64,000 nt of DNA from Epiperipatus broadwayi (lineage: Eukaryota > Onychophora > Udeonychophora > Euonychophora > Peripatidae), in contig JAQFVV010012416.1 of assembly GCA_028023455.1 (NCBI GenBank), positions 7,237,594 to 7,301,593 of the forward strand, read 5' to 3'. Positions 33,500-43,439 of this stretch are shown in pieces. The position numbers and the translations under genes were made by a program. Every line of letters starts with the position of its first letter. The stretch's first letter is position 1. The notes below the pieces were generated by a model. It had not been told where the DNA came from. It worked only from the letters and a program-made list of their open reading frames with translations, and ran no database searches.

Positions 33500-35385
33500 T
33501 CAATAACGTCAGAAACTGGGAATCTAGTTATTCTTAGCTAGAATAATAAAAAAATCACTCAATTTCTCGCCACCTGGTGAATACAACTTTCTCCTTCACA
33601 ATTCTACTATGAGGGGTTACCGAAGAGCTCTTAATTTTATTTTTTTAAATATAAAGTCAAAATAATAATAACTGATATGTCAAAAACAGATATGAATAAA
33701 TAACAAGAAAAAAATATTTTTTTTCATTGGTAAAAGCTTTATGAAATTATTAATCCAAGTATTTTTAATGTCGTTATTATGAGAGTCCTAAGCTATTGAG
33801 CACCTTGGATAAGTCTTTTAAAGTAAAAAAAAAAAACAGACAGCAATGAGGTACATTTGGAGAAAATCTTCACACTTGTTATCAATTTTAATATAATTTA
33901 CCAATTGGTCAAGGAGGCTTCAATCTTAGTGATCCAAGACTGTATGAATCTCATAAAGTATAAGCATATATTAATATAATATGAATGTTTTAGTCCACCG
34001 TTACCAAATATAATAATTTAATTAATAAAATTGAAAAAGATAATTTTATGGTGACTAATTTATAGCATCTAACGACTAGCAGAATGATTAAATAGCTCGT
34101 TAATATTAAACATAAGGATTTAAAAAGACTTGCAAAAAGTGTTTAATACTCTGAATAAAATACATGCTCCACAATCACATCAAATTCATTTTTAAATTAT
34201 TAAATGACTTCCTTCCAACAAATGTTTATTTAAATGACAGATTAAATATGAATTTAGAATATATCTATATATTTTTACAAGATAAAAGAAGAGACTTTTT
34301 TCACTTTGTTTAAAAAATATGAAGTATTTGAACTTGACCATGTATAAAATTATAAAAAGAAATAAGAAATAATATTAAAAGATTTCATCCACATAATGCA
34401 ATGGTTTTGCTGGTTGCTTTAAAAACAATAAAAAATATAAATGGTTAAGAATACTTAATAATGATTAAAATATCCGATATACCACCACGACTCCTCCAAA
34501 AAAAAAAAAATTTAATCAAGAATTGATCCTTCTTTCTTTATGTGACTTCTAAAAATAGCAAAATTAAAAATTAAAATAGACAATATTTAATCAAAATATA
34601 TATATAATTAAATATGAAGCTCCATAATGTAAATACGCCCGGGTCTCAGATTTATTTAATGCGATTTTGAAGTTATGCGATTCATGTTTCTTCTTAATAT
34701 CTTTGTATTGAAACAGTAAGATTCGTATTCGAATCTTAAGTTTCACCTTAAGTTTCTTTTTTTTTTTATCGTCTCTCACCCACCACTCTATCCTACCCAA
34801 ATTTAAACTTTTTTGGTATCGAATTGTGTGTGTAGCAATATTAAAAATGTATAAACGTATGTAAAATCCACCATAAACACACACACAGTTCGATAACAAA
34901 TTTAAAGCAATAGATAAAAATAATTAATGTAATTTGTATTTTTTTTAGTATATAAAAATATATAATTTTAACCATTTATTTTAAATTATAAAGTTCGTTA
35001 TTTATTGCTTTGTTTAAATTTCATTTAATAATAATTTTAGAAATCTGATTGTAATATTTAATTAAAAGTAAAAAATAATCGTATGTTCCCTTTTGTATTT
35101 GAAATTTTAATAATAGATTAATTAAACAGAAAAATTCCCTAAAATCTACTTACCAAAAATGTAAATGTAAAATTAAATGTGAATAATAGTAAAGCAGCTT
35201 TCTATATAAATTAAACGTATAAGAATGTATTGATTATCCTCAGGGCAAATGATTGAATCCAAAATAAAATATAACAAAAGGTAAAAAGATAAGATCAAGA
35301 AAGAAGGACATTTTGGACTTTTTCAGAACTTGGAGTTGAACTTTAGCCGTGCTCTCGATCAGTTGAGAGTCTCCAAATATATATA
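33500..35385. other. AT-rich DNA, nothing recognised
   Basis: The - strand frame at 34591-34899 is lysine-rich low complexity around a poly-T run. No repeat partner found. Confidence 0.5.
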
Positions 35386-35389
35386 TATA

Positions 35390-37140
35390 TATCTATTGAT
35401 TTACTTGCCACAGTATGCATGAGTAGAAAGCGCCAAAGACTATTCTCCCCGGAGATGGTTGATTGTTTGCCATGAACCAACGCCCATTGCCCTCCATAAA
35501 ATCAACCAAAAGGATCTGCCCACAATCAGAAAGCTGCTGCTACTATTCAAATAACTAAATCACCTAAATGCTGGAAAGAACTGCTACTGCTGGAATCATG
35601 AACAATTTGCTATTGACCACTGATTCGGAAAACTTCTCATAAAACAGGTACCTGTACTACCCAAGCTCTAGAGTACTCTACTAATATCACACCATAGCTC
35701 ATTCTTTATATAACTTATAAACTGTAAAATTCTCATTTGTAAAACTATAAATTTAATAATTAATTTATTATGTAAATTTCGTTAATAATCTAGCTTGCCT
35801 AATTCTATCTTTCTTGGGTACATATTTCTAAATTTTCCATTTATATTATTTAATTATAGCATACTCATAATTTTCTTAGTATAAATCTAACTTAATATTT
35901 TCATATAAATCGACACGTATTCAATGCTTCATTATTGTAATGCAGGGGTCTACTACTTAATAAATGGCTGCCATATTACTCATTAATACTCACCTAGCTT
36001 ACCTATTGTTTTTATATTTTATTAAAATTTATGTAATAATTCCGTAAATTACATTTCTTTGAGAGTCGCAAACGTTCTTTATTAAATGTTGATAATGTAG
36101 AGCCGAGTTATAAAATATATTTCAATCTTAGCAGAATAGTCCATAAATTATATATGTGTTATGTTTTAGAGATGCGATGACCTATTATAAGCCTTGGATG
36201 CTCCGGATTCTTTAGGATTTAAAATAATCCCAGTCATCCTACAAAAGCTGACAAATGAATGTCCCGTAGAACTTGAAAACCATCACACAGCCTGGAAGCA
36301 ATTATGGCACGAACTACTTGCCCCTGGTTATACTTATGTGACATCTTATCTCTTTGGGCCTACGGCAAATGCCAGCCCATTGTTCTAAACTCATCCACGG
36401 CTTCGCAGTTTCAATATACTGCCACCCTTATATCGCCTTTCTAGACGTACCACATCTTTCTTCATAGTAACTTTATTATTCAATATATAACTCCATCTCT
36501 GCATTAGTGACATAACTCACTCTCAAATAAATGTTTGCCCATAGTAATTTCTAAATATCTTATTTAATCAAATAAATATATGTCCGCCATTACTATTATA
36601 AATCCTAATTTAGACTCTTGCATTGCAAAGATATAAACCCCGAAGGCATGCTCTTGAAATACTTGCTCGAGAATTTAGGCAGCTAGATTACGTCAGCTAT
36701 GTAAATAAATGTATCTCTTTAATATCTAATAGTATCGGAAAATCCCGCTACTGATATTTTAAATCTTACCAAATATTATTAGTTAAATGATTTATTATTA
36801 AAATGTCTTAAATAAATAATTTCAAACTATATGTCTGCTGTTACATCTTTATTTATTCGATACCCATTCCATATAATATTTCCTCAATTCTGTAAAATAT
36901 AAATATTTAATATGTGTTGTTATTAGCTAACTCGAAAATAAATTCTTGATTCTCTTGCATCTCCCTGATCACCGTGCCTAAAGAAGTATTTACTAATGTA
37001 GCATCAGATGCGTTGTTTCGTAGATTGTATTGTGGAACCGATAAACTATGTTCGAACTCAGTACTACGGGTAGCTTCGCTATCTAGATGCTGCTGCAGTT
37101 CTGTGTGGTGGTCTGCACTATGTTAATGAATCACACGTTT
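35390..37140. other. Less A/T-rich block of unknown nature
   Basis: Base composition is noticeably more balanced than the flanks, with CCCGG, CTGCCCACA and GCTGCTGC type runs and several CpGs. A 64-codon frame at 36194-36388 (MDAPDSLGFK start, ENHHTAWKQLWHELLAPGY inside) has protein-like composition but matches no family I know. No LTR pair, terminal inverted repeats or splice sites were found. It could be a diverged retroelement, a foreign insert or a host exon/regulatory cluster. Confidence 0.4.
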
Positions 37141-37178
37141 CTGACCGTTACAGTATGCGGTTTTCTTTTATGTGATAA

Positions 37179-37306
37179 AAATTATTAGATTAGAAGTCGA
37201 GCTCCGATAATGCACTATTACTTTAAATATTATAAATTTTGTGCACTCACGTCATATTTAAAGTAATAGCGCATTATCAGAGTTCGACTTCCATTTAATA
37301 ATTTCA
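37179..37306. mobile_element. Small palindromic MITE
   Basis: AAATTATTAGATTAGAAGTC, then GATAATGCACTATTACTTTA on the left is mirrored on the right by TAAAGTAATAGCGCATTATC and GACTTCCATTTAATAATTTC. The arms are about 52 bp around a spacer of about 24 bp (TTTTGTGCACTCACG). No coding capacity; target duplication unclear. Confidence 0.75.
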
Positions 37307-37408
37307 ATATTTTCAGTGCTTTATAATAGTACTGTAATAGATTTTATGCAATAAAGAAGTTCATAATTCACTTAAAATCAGGATTTCCCCATTTTATATA
37401 CACACATT

Positions 37409-37703
37409 AAATTTTACAAGATTATAATGTAAATCTGTTCAAACGTTATAGATACCTATACTAGCATGTTGTTGTTTTTGCATTTTAAGTCACATTCTGT
37501 TTTTGCTTTTTAAAAAAGTATATAATCAATTAATCATTTAGTGTCCGCAAGTAATAAATTTTACAAGATTATAATATTAAATCTGTTCAAACGTTATAGA
37601 TGCCTATACTATGTATGTTGTCATTTTTGCATTTTAAATCACGTTTTATTTTTGCTTTTTAAAAAAAGAGTATGTAATCAATTAATCATTTAGTGTCCGC
37701 AAG
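37409..37703. repeat. Tandem duplication, 147-bp unit, two copies
   Basis: AAATTTTACAAGATTATAAT begins at 37409 and 37556. The copies share AATCTGTTCAAACGTTATAG and CATTTAGTGTCCGCAAGT at the end, with few differences, so the duplication is fairly young. Confidence 0.85.
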
Positions 37704-37989
37704 TTTGTTTTAAAAGGTGGGTAACAGCAGTGGGCACAATTAAATTTGACTATTAAAATCTGATTTTTTATTGTAATTAACAATTTAAAAATTACATTAC
37801 ATGATCTGAAATTAATGTGATTTGAAACGATGAAATTTGATTTTTAAATGGAATTGAAAATTAAAAAATTAAAGACAAAAATAAGAATTTAATTTTTAAT
37901 TGTCAGTTTTAATTAAATGTTGCGAAACAGTGGTGAGTCGGTGTCTTTTTATTATCGTAAGTCTAAGTTCTTATCTTTATTTTAAACTT

Positions 37990-38595
37990 TTAGTTTACCC
38001 TAATGGAGAGAAAAAATAACCAAGAAAATGAATTTCTTTGGAATAAAAATTTCAATTTTAGATCACTTAGCAAAATGGGAAGGATCAACAACGATTGGAA
38101 AATGTTTTAGTTTGGGCAAATCCACTATAAGACCAATTTAAAAAATGAAGTTGGCACTAGTAGTATAATTGCTCAGATATTCTTGACTTCATTTAAGGAG
38201 AAGCCACAGTAGATCACATCGATGATTCTGATGTCTCAAATAGCGATAATAATTAAAATACCATACATGTATGAAAAAATGTAAATTACGCATAAAAATA
38301 TATTGTTTTGAATAAAATTAAATACTGTAGTTAATAAAAAAAGTAAAAAAAGTTTGTCTTGTATCAATTTTTTTCAAATTTGAAATTTTTTATTAGTCAT
38401 ATTTTATTTTCTTATTTTTTTTATGTGAATTTTAAAGTAATTTTACGTTGTTGCTGTGCTTTTATGCGATTTTTGGAAAATTACAGTACGTATCCCCCAT
38501 TTTTCAAGGTAAGTTAAGTCTATTTTTGTGCGATTTCTTTTGTGCGCATTTTCTGAGGTACCTATCTACCGTATAAAACGAGACCCAGGTGTAAT
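37990..38595 (+). pseudogene. pogo/Tigger-type DNA transposon remnant
   Basis: Near 38045 the + strand reads KISILDHLAKWEGSTTIGKC then FSLGKSTIRPI, which resembles the N-terminal helix-turn-helix of pogo/Tigger/CENP-B-like transposases (LDxLEKGESSTTIGKxFGxGKSTVRxI). Stops follow within about 35 residues and the DDE domain is absent. At 38460-38595 lies a TIR-like end: ACAGTACGTATCCCCC ... CTGAGGTACCTATC ... GACCCAGGTGTA. A deleted, inactive copy. The left terminus was not located. Confidence 0.5.
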
Positions 38596-38719
38596 GGTTT
38601 TTTTAAAATGCATATAATTATTGCTTTTTTATTAATAAAAGTTTTATACAAAATAATTGATTTAATTTGAAAATAATGACCCACATTTCGAGGGGGTGGG
38701 GGGTTTAATATTTCTACCA

Positions 38720-39175
38720 CCACTAGAAGAATAGCATTGGCAAAGAAGGCAGAGGTAAAAAAAAATGTGATTTTTGAAGAGAGAATTAAGGAAAATATTA
38801 ATTAAATGCTATGTGTAGAATGTACTGTTGTATGGTTGTGAAATATGAACAATGAGTAATAAAATTAGGAACAGAATGAATAAAATAAATAAGTTTTGAA
38901 AAGAATAAATGAAAAAAAATAAATTGAGGAAATTAGAAAAAAAACTGGATTAGACATAATATTAAGAAGAAAGTATAGTTTAATGAAAGATGTTTTGGAG
39001 GGAATAGTGAGTGGAAGCAAGAAGAAAGAGTGGAAAAGATTGACATTGTTGGGTGATGTAAGAGATGGAAGGTATATAGACTTGAGTTGGTCAATGAAGA
39101 GAATGGAGTGGGAAAATGGATGAAATGATGATGGGACTACTCTATGGACTTGTCCATGGGACAGAATACATATTG
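38720..39175 (+). pseudogene. C-terminal remnant of a non-LTR retrotransposon polyprotein
   Basis: The + strand reads RIALAKKAEVKKNVIFEERI then MLCVECTVVWL, and after a damaged stretch GLDIILRRKYSLMKDVLEGI, VSGSKKKEWKRL, TLLGDVRDGRYIDLSWSMKR and MEWEN. This follows the LINE C-terminal pattern RIALAKKAF ... ELRxRxVKCYVWSVxLYGxETWT ... LRRxxLLxDxLEGxxxGxRxRGRxR ... DDIKxxGxYxDLKxxAxxRxxW. Several stops interrupt it. The - strand frame over 38865-39191 is a shadow of this relic. Confidence 0.65.
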
Positions 39176-39753
39176 ATGATAATGATCCCATTAGAGAATT
39201 GGATCTTTCCCAAAACAGATTTAAATGAATTTAAATTAACTATGTATAAATTATTTCTATGATAAAAATTAACTATGTATAAATTATGATATATAATAAT
39301 ACATATATTAGTGTTTTATCATTAAAATTAGATTTATAATTAGTAAAGTTTAAAAAAAACAATTGAGAATTTTTTATATTTTTTTTATTATAAATGTTGC
39401 ATCAATATAAGATTAAATGTTTAATATACAAAACATATTGTCAATGTATATCCAATAGATATTAATAATTAATATTATTTATTACAGTGAATTAGGCATA
39501 TAAATGAATGGTAACACATTTCCTAAAAAATATTTTATAATAAATTTTGAGTAAAATTTTCAAGGTAGAACACAAACCCATTTTACATTATAAAAATTAT
39601 ATATTGCAGTAGTTGGGAATTTATGGCTGAAGATAAAATATAATAAAATGTTACAATTAGTCAAGATACTGAAGTGTCTCAAAAAATAAAGTTTACTGCA
39701 GAAGAAGTTAAAAGGCCACATTGCTACATGTCAAATAAGCAGATTAAATAACC

Positions 39754-40597
39754 AATAGTTAGTATTTTTCTGAAGGTTTGTGATGACGGTGTTCTAGCTG
39801 TATTTTTATATTGGACTATTTCCATCATCTAATATGTGTGTTGAATGTCTTTAGAAAAGTTTAATTTTAGTTAAATATTCCAAATGCATTCAACTGTTAG
39901 TAATATCACAGCAAACAGGTTAGTATATGCACCGAACTGTTAGTAATATCACAGCAAACAAATGTTAGTAATATCACAGCAAACAGGTTAGTATATGCAC
40001 TAACTGTTAGTAATATCACAGCAAACAGGTTAGTATATGCACTAACTGTTAGTAATATTACAGCAAACAGGTTAGTATATGCACTAACTGTTAGTAATAT
40101 CACAGCAAACAGGTTAGTATATGAACTAACTGTTAATAATATCACAGCAAACAACCTGTTTGCTGTGATATTATTAACAGTTAGTTCATATACTAACCTG
40201 TTTGCTGTAATATTACTAACATTTGTTTGCTGTGATATTACTAACAGTTGGTACATATACTGACCTGTTTGCTGTGATATTACTAACATTTGTTTGCTGT
40301 GATATTACTAACAGTTGGTGCATACACTGACCTGTTTGCTGTGATATTACTAACATTTGTTTGCTGTGATATTACTAACAGTTATTGCATATACTAACCT
40401 GTTTGCTGTAATATTACTAACATTTGTTTGCTGTGATATTACTAACAGTTGGTGCATATACTGACCTGTTTGCTGTGATATTACTAACAGTTGAATGCAT
40501 TTGGAATATTTAACTAAAATTAAACTTTTCTAAAGACATTCAACATACATATTAGATGATGGAAATAGTCCAATATAAAAATACAAATAGTTAGTAT
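39754..40597. mobile_element. Foldback element FB1 with tandem repeats in both arms
   Basis: AATAGTTAGTAT at 39754-39765 is repeated at 40586-40597 as a perfect 12-bp flanking duplication. The left arm runs TGACGGTGTTCTAG, TATATTGGACTATTTCCATC, TTAAATATTCCAAATGCATT, then about six copies of a ~43-bp unit (CTGTTAGTAATATCACAGCA, AACAGGTTAGTATATGCAC). After a centre near 40153 the whole arm is mirrored. The right arm lacks the outermost ~37 bp present on the left. The frame at 39906-40289 is a translation of the repeats, not a gene. Related to 47578-48047. Confidence 0.85.
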
Positions 40598-40599
40598 GT

Positions 40600-41095
40600 G
40601 TGTCTGTATTTGTGTTTAATGGATTGATTTGTATAAGCATTGCAAAATTCACTTTTAGTTTTTAATTTACAATTTTTGTTTGGATGTTTTTATTTTCTTC
40701 TGGAATTACTTTTGTATAGTTTCTAAAGATTTGGTGAAGAGATGTACTACATACTCTTTAAATCAGATTAAATTATTAATCCAGAAGAGTTAAGGGAGCA
40801 AAAATATTGAATTAATAATTTTCACTAGCAGCAGTAACCACTCCTAAATGAGTATATCCATTCCAACTCCAAGAAATTATAAAAAATGCTCAAGAAGAGT
40901 TTTGTGATGGATGTACAAATCAATTTGTGAGTTACAAATGGGTCCAAATATTAAACATGCTGGTCCATTTTCCTATTTGTTTGATATTTTGTAATGTTGT
41001 CTTTTAATTTCTGCTGAAAATTTTACTTTCTGAAATACTTCAATGCCATGTTTAATTATAGTTCTCCAATGTATTCTATTCTTCTTCATATCGTC
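40600..41095. other. AT-rich DNA, nothing recognised
   Basis: No coding or repeat signal found. Confidence 0.45.
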
Positions 41096-41099
41096 CCAA

Positions 41100-41240
41100 T
41101 AAAAAAAAGACATGGCTTTTTTGCTCAGGAGTTCATGAGAAGTTTGGCATCAGACCTTAGAATGCCAGAATCAATCCTCAGACCTCCCAATCCCAAATCA
41201 GACACCCTACCAACTATACAAAACCGCATATCCTCCCAAT
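41100..41240 (-). repeat. tRNA-derived SINE
   Basis: On the - strand: GGAGGATATGCGGTTTTGTA, then an A-box-like TATAGTTGGTAGGGTG, an arm around CTGATTTGGGATTGGGAGG, and a B-box-like AGGATTGATTCTGG, followed by CATTCTAAGGTCTGATGCC and an oligo-T stretch near 41107. Spacing between boxes fits a tRNA-derived Pol III promoter. I cannot assign the parent tRNA. Confidence 0.5.
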
Positions 41241-41688
41241 GAAAACAATTAACATTGCATTTCTTTAGAATGTCTTTGAGATAATCTTTATAATGTAATC
41301 AGAATCTACTTTCCTATGAAACCCATGTTAAAGTTTACCATAAAACATCCTTTTATAAAGTTTTTCACTGTTCATTCACTTTACATATCCAATCTAATGA
41401 AGAGGTAATCTTACAATAGTGGACTCAATAAGACCACATCCTGCAAGCTGAAGACAATAGTGATTGGTTTTATGATCTTGCCATTATATTTTTAAAATTT
41501 TACAGAATGTATATAATTGAAACTTTTTTAATACCCTTATATTGCATTGATAAAGTGTCCAAGTCTAATTTCCATACAATAAATTAATTAAAATAACAGC
41601 CCTATATACTGCTAATTTAGCTGTAATAATTGCTTTTCTGTAATGAAATGCCCTATCTTTTTACTTGTTAAAAACAGCAACATGTCAA

Positions 41689-41760
41689 GTATTGGTGGCC
41701 TAGTGGATAGCATAGCTGCCTTCCAAGCAGCTATCCTGAGTTCATTTCCCGGTCAACGCA
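41689..41760 (+). tRNA. tRNA-Gly(TCC)-like pseudogene or SINE head
   Basis: This 72-base stretch folds like tRNA-Gly. The A box TGGCCTAGTGG is intact, and the anticodon arm GCTGC-CTTCCAA-GCAGC is perfect with anticodon TCC. The T arm CTGAG/CCCGG and acceptor GTATTGG/TCAACGC carry mismatches, and the B box has one change (GTTCATTTC). It is followed after 12 bases by an A15 run, as expected of a retroposed copy. A functional tRNA gene is unlikely. Confidence 0.6.
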
Positions 41761-41764
41761 TTTG

Positions 41765-42218
41765 ACATATGAGAAAAAAAAAAAAAAACAGCAACATTAA
41801 AACTACAATATTAAACTTCATACAATTTTTATTAATTCAATAATAAAAACAATATTAATATTTTTTTTCTTTCTACATTGATCAGTAAAAAGTATATAAT
41901 TTCAGAGATGTTTTCTTTTTAAACATTTTTTATTTTATAAATCATATTATTTTACATTGATCTAATATTTCAAGTATCTTATGTAAGCATTACAGAATTA
42001 CATAATGTTATTTAAAAATATATATATATAAAAAGATGATAATAAATAAAATAAAATGAAATATGAATAACTTATCAATTTGTTTCATCTGTTATTATCT
42101 TTTATCATGTTTTTACATTTTTGTTTTTTGAATAATGCTATATACTCTTGATAATGATCACATAAAATAGTTGAAACATTGAATTAATACAAAATAAAGT
42201 GATTTCATAAAAATAAAA
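41765..42218. other. AT-rich DNA left of the Gypsy element
   Basis: No gene or repeat partner seen. Confidence 0.45.
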
Positions 42219-42220
42219 CA

Positions 42221-42882
42221 AATAATAGCACAGTCCATTATTGTTACTTATCAACTTAAAATTAATTCAGTTTTTTCATCAACTTTATTTTCAGTGTTAA
42301 TTGCAATTTTTTTTAACTTTTCTATGGGTTGACCTTAAGATATTGGTGGTGTGCAGTTATCCTATCCTTTGAACAATAACAAAAAAGGAAGGAAATGAAC
42401 TGGGTTTGCTTTTATACTAAACTCAGTTACCATTGCTTAGTATATGAACTTTTTTCATTTCCTTTTTAACTGGGATGGTTGTCTATTGTTGTGTATATAT
42501 GTATATTGGTTGTAGATAAAAATTACGTAATAAAATTATATAGTAAAATTCTACTCTCATCCTCTAATATTTGGTTGTCTAGACACTAGGTCATCAAGTG
42601 ACTACAAAGTCTAAGTCTTAAATAGTGATATTTACACAATGACAAATGTCTTACTGTTAGTATAGGTAATTAGGTTTTTGCTATCCTTTGACAATGAGCA
42701 TTTATTTCTTTTAACACTGTCTTGATCTAGTAATTATTAACAAACTTTTAATACCTATATATCTGTTTGCATAAAAAATTGATGTGTACGTAACTATTAT
42801 CTGTTTATGTTTCCAATGGGTTTAACTTGATGTTGTAGATATATAAGGGTGGGTTTGAACAGGATTGTAAGCTATCCTTACA
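42221..42882 (-). repeat. 3' LTR of a Ty3/Gypsy element
   Basis: It aligns along its length with 49004-49789: CAGTCCATTATTGTTACTTA, ATGAACTGGGTTTGCTTTTA, TATATTGGTTGTAGATAAA, CTACAAAGTCTAAGTCTTAA and GGATTGTAAGCTA. It ends TTACA, so on the - strand the LTR starts TGTAAGG. The adjoining internal bases on the - strand, AAGGATAGGAGAG (42884-42896), look like a polypurine tract, which places this as the downstream LTR of a - strand element. The outer edge is uncertain by about 10 bases. Confidence 0.8.
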
Positions 42883-43439
42883 ACTCTCCTATCCTTACAG
42901 GGTTAAAATTTTATGGTATCCCTAAAATTTTAACACTTAATTATTGTACGTTAGTTTAGCATTGGATTGCTTAAGTTTCTTGCTTTTCTTTTAAAGAAGG
43001 GTTATAAAGCTTATTTAATCTAATTTCTGCTGTCTCCTCAACTATATTCCTATGCCTTTACAATTTCTTGCTTTATTTCTTGCATCACAGTGAAGTGAGA
43101 TTGTTATATGGTGTAAGATCAACCAGTAATGTGTTACTATTGCAAATAGCACATAGACAAACTTGTTAGCCTTTATCCTGCTCCTTTTTGAGGCTTACTG
43201 GACTTTTCTAAAGACTGGGTTGACTCTAAAGTATCCCAGTAAATGCTTTTGTGATTACCTGGGCATACTCTCATCATAAATTAATGACTCCATCTTTCTG
43301 TTTACTTTTTTTGATGTTCTCTCTCTTTAATGTCTAGCTTTAATTAAAACTCATGCCTATCATTTAATTTGCTTATCAGTTAAGTTATTTTTGTGGTCAC
43401 TAATTGACCAAGATATAGCTTTAAAATGTGGGTGTTGGT

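Noticed and set aside
38865-39191. 108-codon open frame on the - strand
   Set aside because: Antisense shadow of the LINE C-terminal relic on the + strand.
39906-40289. 127-codon open frame on the - strand
   Set aside because: It is the translation of the ~43-bp tandem units in the foldback element; the same short peptide recurs and reflects only the DNA repeat.
39890-40500. CRISPR-like array of regularly spaced repeats
   Set aside because: Units are directly abutting and inverted around a centre, in eukaryotic TE-rich DNA; no unique spacers.
41689-41760. Functional tRNA-Gly gene
   Set aside because: Acceptor and T-arm mismatches, altered B box, a downstream A-run and a second truncated copy at 33365 point to a pseudogene or SINE.
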